From the NCBI GenBank assembly GCA_022511295.1, contig JAFLRT010000014.1, positions 1 through 35,206 of the forward strand: 35,206 nucleotides of DNA, read 5' to 3'. A program made the position numbers and the translations under genes. The notes under the pieces were generated by a model that did no database searches, had not been told where the DNA came from, and saw only the letters and a program-made list of their open reading frames with translations. This DNA is from Alistipes sp. Its GTDB lineage: Bacteria > Bacteroidota > Bacteroidia > Bacteroidales > Rikenellaceae. Below are positions 28,802-35,206 of the stretch, piece by piece (the stretch's first letter is position 1; every line of letters starts with the position of its first letter).

Positions 28802-30079
28802 ATGACCACGTCGCTGATAATCATACTTATAACGGTTGTAGTAATGCTGCTGCTGTCGGGATTTTTCTCGGGGATGGAGATTGCATTCGTTAATAAGAAC
28901 AGGCTGAAACTCGAGATAGACCGTAAGCAGAGCCGTCTTTTTGACTATATAGCGTCGGTGTTCTCGCGTAATCCGGGGCAGTATATCACCACGATACTTG
29001 TCGGCAATAATATCGCGTTGGTTATCTATTCGTTGTGTATGTCCCAACTTCTTCGGACGGTTGCTGCACGATTTGGCTGGGGCGATATCAGTGAAGGGTC
29101 AGTGGTTCTCGAGACGGTAATTCCTACCATAATTATAATCTTCGTAGCCGAGTTTATCCCCAAATCCGTTGTCCGCAGCAATCCGAACTTCTATTATCGT
29201 GTTTTTGCACCTGTAATATACTTTTTCTACGTTATTCTCTATCCGATAGTCGGCTTTGCGACGCTTGTCTCCTATGGTATCTTGCGTCTTTTCGGACGCA
29301 GGGTACGGAGTGCGGACGGCCGTATGCACTTCGACCGCAGTGATTTGGAGAATCTTCTCGACAACAACAATCTTGATACCCAGCACGATGCCGACCAGGA
29401 GATTCGCATCTTTCAGAATGCGCTGGACTTTGCCGATATGCGTGTTCGGGACTGTATGGTAACGAGGGTCGATGTCGAGGCAGTGGATATAGACGATACG
29501 GATATAGAGTCGCTCACGGCGCGCTTTGTCGATACTATGTACTCGCGTATATTTGTTTGGCGCGGGTCGATTGACAATATTATAGGCTATGTCAATTCCA
29601 AGAGCCTGTTCCGCGAGCCGGCGTCGCTGTCCGAGGTGTTGATGAAGGTGGACTATGTTGCCGAGACGCTGCCGTTGCAGAATATGCTCGAGCATTTTAT
29701 GAAGAGCCGGAGCAATGTCGCTGTCGTGATAGACGAGTTTGGCGGCACGGCAGGTATAATATCGCTTGAAGATGTCCTCGAGCAAATCTTCGGAGAGATA
29801 GAGGATGAGCATGATACTCCGGAACTTATAGAGAAGTGCGTAAGGGATGGTGAGTATGTCTTTTCGTGCCGTCTCGAGGTGCGGTATCTGAATGAGAGAT
29901 ATGGACTTGATATAGAGGAGAGCGAGGAGTACGATACGCTTGCCGGCTATATTATATATCATTATGAGGGATTGCCGTCGGCGGGTGAATCGCTTACTGT
30001 CGGTAATCTTCATATACGTATTCTGCGTACTACACGCTCCCGCATTGAACTTGCGCGCGTAGAAATATTGAAAAATTAG
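28802..30079 (+). CDS. Hemolysin/CorC-family protein (DUF21, CBS pair, CorC_HlyC), GldE-like
   Basis: N-terminal TM DUF21; DMRVRDCMVTRVDVEAVD; NVAVVIDEFGGTAGIISLEDVLEQIFGEIEDEHD. Confidence 0.92.
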   Translation: MTTSLIIILITVVVMLLLSGFFSGMEIAFVNKNRLKLEIDRKQSRLFDYIASVFSRNPGQYITTILVGNNIALVIYSLCMSQLLRTVAARFGWGDISEGSVVLETVIPTIIIIFVAEFIPKSVVRSNPNFYYRVFAPVIYFFYVILYPIVGFATLVSYGILRLFGRRVRSADGRMHFDRSDLENLLDNNNLDTQHDADQEIRIFQNALDFADMRVRDCMVTRVDVEAVDIDDTDIESLTARFVDTMYSRIFVWRGSIDNIIGYVNSKSLFREPASLSEVLMKVDYVAETLPLQNMLEHFMKSRSNVAVVIDEFGGTAGIISLEDVLEQIFGEIEDEHDTPELIEKCVRDGEYVFSCRLEVRYLNERYGLDIEESEEYDTLAGYIIYHYEGLPSAGESLTVGNLHIRILRTTRSRIELARVEILKN

Positions 30080-30111
30080 CGTGAAAGCGATTATTTTATG
30101 AATAAAATCAC

Positions 30112-30119
30112 TATCTTTG
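30112..30119 (+). promoter_or_regulatory. Candidate -7 element upstream of PpiD-like gene
   Basis: TATCTTTG matches TAnnTTTG, about 38 bp before ATG; no clear -33 element. Confidence 0.35.
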
Positions 30120-30156
30120 AATGCTAAAACAGAAATTGTAAAACTTAATAAATTAT

Positions 30157-32190
30157 ATGGCAACTCTTAACACATTAAGAACCAAGTTTGGCGTAGTGCT
30201 GTCGGCTATTATAGCCTTCGCCCTTTTGGCATTTATCTTATCGCTCAGAACCGAGATGGGCTTCTTTTCGACCAATAATCCCAAGATAGGCGAGATTGGC
30301 GGCGATAAGATTAAGTATTCAGAGTATAATGAAGTATACCAGACGATTAAGGATGGCAATATCTTCATCACTAATAATCCTAACGCAGACGTTATGATTG
30401 CGCAGGAGGCTTGGCAGACTCTTATAGAACGTCATGCTTATCTCCCGGGTTTTGACCGTATGGGTATAAGTGTTACGGATACAGAGCGTATGTCGATGCT
30501 CAGAGGCGAACACGTATCGGTAGTCTATGACTATCTGTTCAGATCTTTGGGTATTCCGTACGAGAATGTATCCGAGTTCCTTATCTCGGCAGAGGAAGAC
30601 CCTGCTTTTGCTCCTGTATGGTCGTATATGAATAATCTTGCGGTCAGAGCTTCCCAGATGGATAAATATATCAGCCTTGTAAACAGTGGTATATATGTTA
30701 ATTCGCTTGAGGCGGAGATGGGTGTGGAGTACGGCAACTCTTTTGACGGCAAGCTGGTATGCCTGAGTTACTCGTCGCTGGATGATGCCGATTTCAGCGT
30801 AAGCGATAACGATATCAAGCGTTACTACAAAGAGCATAAGGCAAAGTTCAGAACTGAGCCTTCGCGTACCATATCATATGTAACATTCGAGGCTCTGCCT
30901 ACACAGGAAGACAGACTTGCAATAAATGCAGAAGTTGATAATATCGCCGCAGAGTTGAGTGCTGCCGACGATAAGAGAGTCGCTTTGCGCGATCACTCCA
31001 GATACGTTACCAATGACGAGACCTTTGTACGCGTAGACAACCTTCCTGAAGAGTCGGTCGAACTTCTTAAGGCCGGCAACATCTATGGTCCCGTATCGGA
31101 GGTCGTCGCAGGCAATACGTCTCTTAATATCGATGTACCTCTGGAGTTCTGCCAGGCGCCTGACTCGCTCGGTGTAAAAATACTGGCTCTCCCTGCAACG
31201 GAACGAGCATTGGCTGACAGTCTTATAAACCTCCGCTCGGCAACGGCATTTGAAGAGGCTATGGATAAGTATAAGGATAACGGCAGCGATAATGGCGTAG
31301 CGCCTTTTGCTTATTATTCGGGTAAGCAAATTGCGCCTCGGTTCGCATCGGCTGCGGAGGGCGATATCTTTGAACTTGCATCGAATGATATGAATACCAT
31401 TCTGCTTTCGTATGTATACAAGGTAGTCGGTCCCAAGTCGTTGTATGTAAATCTCGCTCATGTAAGATATCCTGTCAGACCGTCTGCAGGAACTGTTGAA
31501 ACCGTATCATCTGAAGCAAATGCTTTTGTCGCAAAGGCTCAAGGTTCTGTCGAGACCTTCGATTCGGCCGCAAAAGAGGTGTCGCAGATACCCGAGATGG
31601 CTATATTGAACAGCGGCAACAATACGGTCTATGGTCTTGCAGGTTCACACGAGATAGTTCGCTGGGCTTATGGAGAAAAGACGAATGTCGGCGATGTATC
31701 GAAAGTTTTCCAGTTGGGTGATAAATATGTAGTGGCCGTTGTTACGGCAATCCAGGATGATGAGTATCGCTCAATTAATAGTGTAGCGAGCGAGATTCGC
31801 GCAGAGCTGATTCGTCAGAAGAAATACGATGCCATCGTCGCAAAGATTAACGGAAACGATATAGCAGACATCGCAGCATCGTTCAATGAGGAGGTTCGCA
31901 ATTTCAACGATGTAACGTATGAGACGCTGTATGTTGCAGGCAAGAATGAACCTCGCCTTGTCGGAGCCATCGCCTCTGCAACGCAGACAGATGTTCTTTC
32001 GTTGCCGGTCAAAGGCAATGACGGTGTATACCTCTTCGTTGTAGAGAATATTGACGACAGCAAAAAGAAAACTGTCGAGGAGGAGCGCACCCTTTTACAG
32101 TCAGAAGCGGAGGCAAAAGCCAATATGAACATAGGTGCAACGCTTCTTAAAATGGCAGAAATAAAGGATTTCCGCAATAGATATTTGTAA
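30157..32190 (+). CDS. SurA/PpiD-like periplasmic folding factor with degenerate parvulin region
   Basis: MATLNTLRTKFGVVLSAIIAFALLAFILS anchor; EIGGDKIKYSEYNEVYQTIKD; long helical chaperone region. Confidence 0.85.
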   Translation: MATLNTLRTKFGVVLSAIIAFALLAFILSLRTEMGFFSTNNPKIGEIGGDKIKYSEYNEVYQTIKDGNIFITNNPNADVMIAQEAWQTLIERHAYLPGFDRMGISVTDTERMSMLRGEHVSVVYDYLFRSLGIPYENVSEFLISAEEDPAFAPVWSYMNNLAVRASQMDKYISLVNSGIYVNSLEAEMGVEYGNSFDGKLVCLSYSSLDDADFSVSDNDIKRYYKEHKAKFRTEPSRTISYVTFEALPTQEDRLAINAEVDNIAAELSAADDKRVALRDHSRYVTNDETFVRVDNLPEESVELLKAGNIYGPVSEVVAGNTSLNIDVPLEFCQAPDSLGVKILALPATERALADSLINLRSATAFEEAMDKYKDNGSDNGVAPFAYYSGKQIAPRFASAAEGDIFELASNDMNTILLSYVYKVVGPKSLYVNLAHVRYPVRPSAGTVETVSSEANAFVAKAQGSVETFDSAAKEVSQIPEMAILNSGNNTVYGLAGSHEIVRWAYGEKTNVGDVSKVFQLGDKYVVAVVTAIQDDEYRSINSVASEIRAELIRQKKYDAIVAKINGNDIADIAASFNEEVRNFNDVTYETLYVAGKNEPRLVGAIASATQTDVLSLPVKGNDGVYLFVVENIDDSKKKTVEEERTLLQSEAEAKANMNIGATLLKMAEIKDFRNRYL

Positions 32191-32224
32191 ACCGTTTTAA
32201 TGGAATAGATATCCGAAGATGGAA

Positions 32225-32256
32225 TAAAAGCGGAGAGGGTTCCCTCTCCGCTTTTA
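32225..32256. terminator. Bidirectional terminator between convergent genes
   Basis: TAAAAGCGGAGAGGG-TT-CCCTCTCCGCTTTTA perfect 15-bp inverted repeat with A/T tails. Confidence 0.88.
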
Positions 32257-32286
32257 TGTTTATAGTCTTATTATAATGTTGTTGTC

Positions 32287-32325
32287 TGTCCTGCTGTTCC
32301 GTCCTGCTGTTCTGTACTGCTGTCC
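32287..32325. repeat. 13-bp tandem repeat, 3 imperfect copies
   Basis: TGTCCTGCTGTTC CGTCCTGCTGTTC TGTACTGCTGTCC. Confidence 0.8.
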
Positions 32326-32352
32326 TGCCTTAATAGCCCCCTTGTTATAGTG

Positions 32353-32787
32353 TCAGTTGTCTATTGATACATACTGGCACTCTATGCCGACACGTCTTAA
32401 CAGTTCCAAACCCTCGTCCGAGCGGTAATTGTCGCAGTAGACTATGCGCTTGATTCCGGCCTGGATTATTAGTTTGGAACACTCGATGCAGGGCGATGCC
32501 GTAACGTAGAGCGTTGCTCCGTCGCAGTTGTTTGCGCTTTTCGCCACTTTGGTTATGGCATTGGCCTCGGCATGCAGCACATACGACTTGGTTTTGCCTG
32601 CCTCGTCCTCGCATATATTCTCAAAACCGGATGGGGTGCCGTTGTATCCGTCCGAGATTATCATCTTGTCCTTGACTATGAGCGCACCCACTTTGCGGCG
32701 CACGCAATATGAGTTTTCAGCCCATACGCGCGCCATACGCAGATAGCGTATATCCAACTGCCGCTGCTTTTCTTCTGCGTATCCCAT
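32353..32787 (-). CDS. dCMP deaminase family protein
   Basis: VLHAEANAITKVAKSANNCDGATLYVTASPCIECSKLIIQAGIKRIVYCDNY zinc motifs (HAE, PCxxC). Start at ATG 32787 rather than the 32946 ORF start, which overlaps secA. Confidence 0.94.
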   Translation of the reverse strand: MGYAEEKQRQLDIRYLRMARVWAENSYCVRRKVGALIVKDKMIISDGYNGTPSGFENICEDEAGKTKSYVLHAEANAITKVAKSANNCDGATLYVTASPCIECSKLIIQAGIKRIVYCDNYRSDEGLELLRRVGIECQYVSIDN

Positions 32788-32830
32788 AATAGCCGGTTTC
32801 TTCTGTGTGGTTAAACTATGAATATGCTGA

Positions 32831-35206
32831 TTACAATCCTTGACCGTGACAGTTTTTGTACTTTTTACCGCTGCCGCACGGACACGGGTCGTTGCGGCCA
32901 ATCTTCTTTTCAACGTGTATTGGCGCCGGTTTCGACTTTTCGGCATTGCCTGCCTGTGCGGCAGCCTGCATACGTGAAGCCTGCAATTTATTCACGTCTA
33001 CCTTTGGACGCTGACTCTGCTGTATGCGTTGTGTAGGTTCTGCATTGTTCTCGCGAACCGGCACGTATGCCTTGTTAAGAATCGACAAGACAGTACGGTT
33101 GATATCCTCAATCATCTTCGAGAACAGACCGTAAGATTCAAATTTGTATATCAGCAGCGGGTCTTTCTGCTCGTATGTCGCATTCTGAACGCTCTGGCGC
33201 AGGTCATCCATCTCTCGCAGGTGTTCACGCCATGCGTCGTCGATAGCGGTGAACATCACAATCTTCGAGAATACCTTGAATATTTCTGCACCATCCGTCT
33301 CTTTGCACTTGCGCAGATTGACCGGAACGTTGTAACCCAGATGTCCGTTTGTCAGCGGGAAATACATAACGGTGTCGAGTTGCTCTTTCCGCTCCTCATA
33401 TACGCGCTGCATAACAGGACGCACGGTATCGGCAACCGCCTTGGCATGACGATTATAGGTTTCGCGTATATCATTGACAATCATCTCCACCTTTTGTTCA
33501 TGGCGTGCGTTGTTGTACTGCTCGGCACTGAATGTAGGCTGCGTCGCGACTTCGCGCAGCAACTCAAGTTGAATACCATCGAAATCCCAACCGTCGTGAG
33601 TTGCTATGAACGCTTCGGCATAGTCGTACATTATGTTATTCAGGTCAATCTCGATGCGTTCTCCGAAGAGCGCATGGCGGCGACGCGTATATATGACTTC
33701 ACGTTGGGAGTTCATCACGTCGTCATATTCGAGCAGACGCTTACGGATACCGAAGTTGTTCTCCTCGACCTTTTTCTGTGCGCGTTCTATGGCGTTGCTC
33801 ATCATTCGGGACTGTATCACCTCGCCCTCTTCGATTCCCATACGGTCCATAACCGATGCAATACGTTCCGAACCGAACAGTCGCATCAAATCATCCTCGA
33901 GCGATACGAAGAACTGCGACGAACCCGGGTCTCCCTGACGTCCCGAACGACCTCGCAACTGACGGTCCACGCGACGGCTCTCATGACGCTCTGTACCGAT
34001 TATCGCCAAACCGCCAGCATCTTTAACTTCGGGTGTCAGCTTGATGTCGGTACCACGACCTGCCATGTTGGTTGCAATGGTTACCTGTCCGGCACGACCT
34101 GCTTCGGCTACGACTTGAGCCTCGAGTTGATGCTGCTTGGCATTAAGCACATTGTGTTTTATACCTCGCAACTTGAGCATACGGCTGAGCAACTCTGAAA
34201 TCTCTACCGAAGTCGTACCGACCAGTACCGGACGTCCTTCGCCGACCAAACGTACAATCTCGTCGATTACAGCATTGTACTTTTCGCGTTTAGTCTTGTA
34301 TATCAGGTCATCACGGTCCTGTCGAATTACTTCACGGTTTGTCGGGATTGCCACTACGTCGAGTTTGTAAATGCTCCAGAACTCCGATGCTTCAGTCTCG
34401 GCGGTACCGGTCATACCTGCCAGTTTGTGATACATACGGAAATAGTTTTGCAACGTTATGGTTGCAAAAGTCTGTGTAGCGGCCTCTACCTTTACATGCT
34501 CCTTGGCCTCTATTGCCTGATGCAAACCGTCAGAATAGCGGCGACCGTCAAGAATACGACCCGTCTGCTCATCCACGATTTTCACCTTGTTGTCCATAAC
34601 GACATACTCCACATCCTTCTCGAACATGGCATACGCCTTCAGCAACTGGTTCACGGTGTGTACGCGCTCGGACTTTACGGCATAGTCATTTATTATAGCA
34701 TCACGCTTCTGCGTCTTCTCTTCGGGGGACAGATTGGATTTTTCAAGGTCGGCAACTTCTGAACCGATGTCAGGCAGGACGAAGAATCCGTCTTCATTGA
34801 AGTATTTCGACAGCATCTCGTGGCCTTTGTCCGTAAGTTCCACAGAGTTGAGTTTCTCGTCTATCACAAAGAACAACTCATCCGTTATCTCCGGCATACG
34901 GCGGTAGTTGTCCTCCATATATATTTTCTCGGTCTTTTGCAGTTGAGCCTTGACGCCCTGCTCCGAGAGGAATTTTATTAACGGCTTGTATTTGGGCAGA
35001 CCCTTGTGTGCGCGCAGCATCGCAATGCCGCCCTCCTCGTTTTTGCCTTCAGCCATCAGTTTGCGGGCTTCAGCGACGAGATTGGTTACGAAGTTCTTCT
35101 GCAAATTGTACAGTTGCTCTATCGCGGGGCGATATTGCTCGAACATCTGGTCATCGCCTTTGGGTACCGGACCGGATATGATAAGCGGGGTACGTGCATC
35201 ATCTAT
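32831..35206 (-). CDS. secA: Preprotein translocase ATPase SecA, N-terminus cut by window edge
   Basis: Frame continues past the listed M to the edge ([24 protein letters not shown]); [27 protein letters not shown]-terminal zinc motif [19 protein letters not shown]. Confidence 0.98.
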   Translation of the reverse strand: MDDARTPLIISGPVPKGDDQMFEQYRPAIEQLYNLQKNFVTNLVAEARKLMAEGKNEEGGIAMLRAHKGLPKYKPLIKFLSEQGVKAQLQKTEKIYMEDNYRRMPEITDELFFVIDEKLNSVELTDKGHEMLSKYFNEDGFFVLPDIGSEVADLEKSNLSPEEKTQKRDAIINDYAVKSERVHTVNQLLKAYAMFEKDVEYVVMDNKVKIVDEQTGRILDGRRYSDGLHQAIEAKEHVKVEAATQTFATITLQNYFRMYHKLAGMTGTAETEASEFWSIYKLDVVAIPTNREVIRQDRDDLIYKTKREKYNAVIDEIVRLVGEGRPVLVGTTSVEISELLSRMLKLRGIKHNVLNAKQHQLEAQVVAEAGRAGQVTIATNMAGRGTDIKLTPEVKDAGGLAIIGTERHESRRVDRQLRGRSGRQGDPGSSQFFVSLEDDLMRLFGSERIASVMDRMGIEEGEVIQSRMMSNAIERAQKKVEENNFGIRKRLLEYDDVMNSQREVIYTRRRHALFGERIEIDLNNIMYDYAEAFIATHDGWDFDGIQLELLREVATQPTFSAEQYNNARHEQKVEMIVNDIRETYNRHAKAVADTVRPVMQRVYEERKEQLDTVMYFPLTNGHLGYNVPVNLRKCKETDGAEIFKVFSKIVMFTAIDDAWREHLREMDDLRQSVQNATYEQKDPLLIYKFESYGLFSKMIEDINRTVLSILNKAYVPVRENNAEPTQRIQQSQRPKVDVNKLQASRMQAAAQAGNAEKSKPAPIHVEKKIGRNDPCPCGSGKKYKNCHGQGL

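Noticed and set aside
29099-30163. 354-aa minus-strand ORF opposite the CorC-family gene
   Set aside because: Antisense shadow; conserved CBS/CorC motifs lie on the plus strand.
33029-34198. 389-aa plus-strand ORF opposite secA
   Set aside because: SecA on the minus strand is unambiguous; the plus ORF has no family resemblance.
1-35206. Mobile elements, CRISPR, toxin-antitoxin, restriction or phage-defence genes, tRNA/rRNA
   Set aside because: Looked for transposase, integrase, spaced direct repeats, defence domains and T-arm-like sequences; none found. The PglZ domain belongs to PorX, not BREX.

Overview
This 35.2 kb window is a gene-dense, mostly housekeeping stretch of a Bacteroidota chromosome, probably Bacteroidales-like. 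That assignment rests on gene content (PorX, MutAB, HU-CCDC81-type protein, bS21, AURKAIP1/COX24-like mini-ORF) and on TTG-N20-TAnnTTTG promoters. I see no mobile element, CRISPR array, tRNA, rRNA or phage gene. In order: mutB (partial) and mutA; rpsU; a ComEA-like HhH protein; a UbiD-family decarboxylase; a secreted DNA/RNA endonuclease; arginine decarboxylase; a membrane-anchored HU-like protein; a sigma54 activator without a receiver domain; lptE, a TPR protein and secG; a START-like protein; tsaE; porX; a NUDIX protein; an S9 peptidase; HU; a 29-aa basic mini-protein missing from the ORF track; RNase E/G; mfd; coaX, an outer-membrane protein, a TPR protein, lptC, a CorC/HlyC protein and a PpiD/SurA-like protein; dCMP deaminase; and secA (partial). 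I found no clear new multi-gene system. The best leads are non-coding or small-scale: a structured leader upstream of RNase E/G, an unexplained inverted-repeat region beside it, the mini-ORF, an 11-bp x5 tandem array between tsaE and the START-like gene, a 13-bp x3 array, a disordered tail on LptC, and the uncharacterised OMP/TPR pair in the coaX-lptC cluster.
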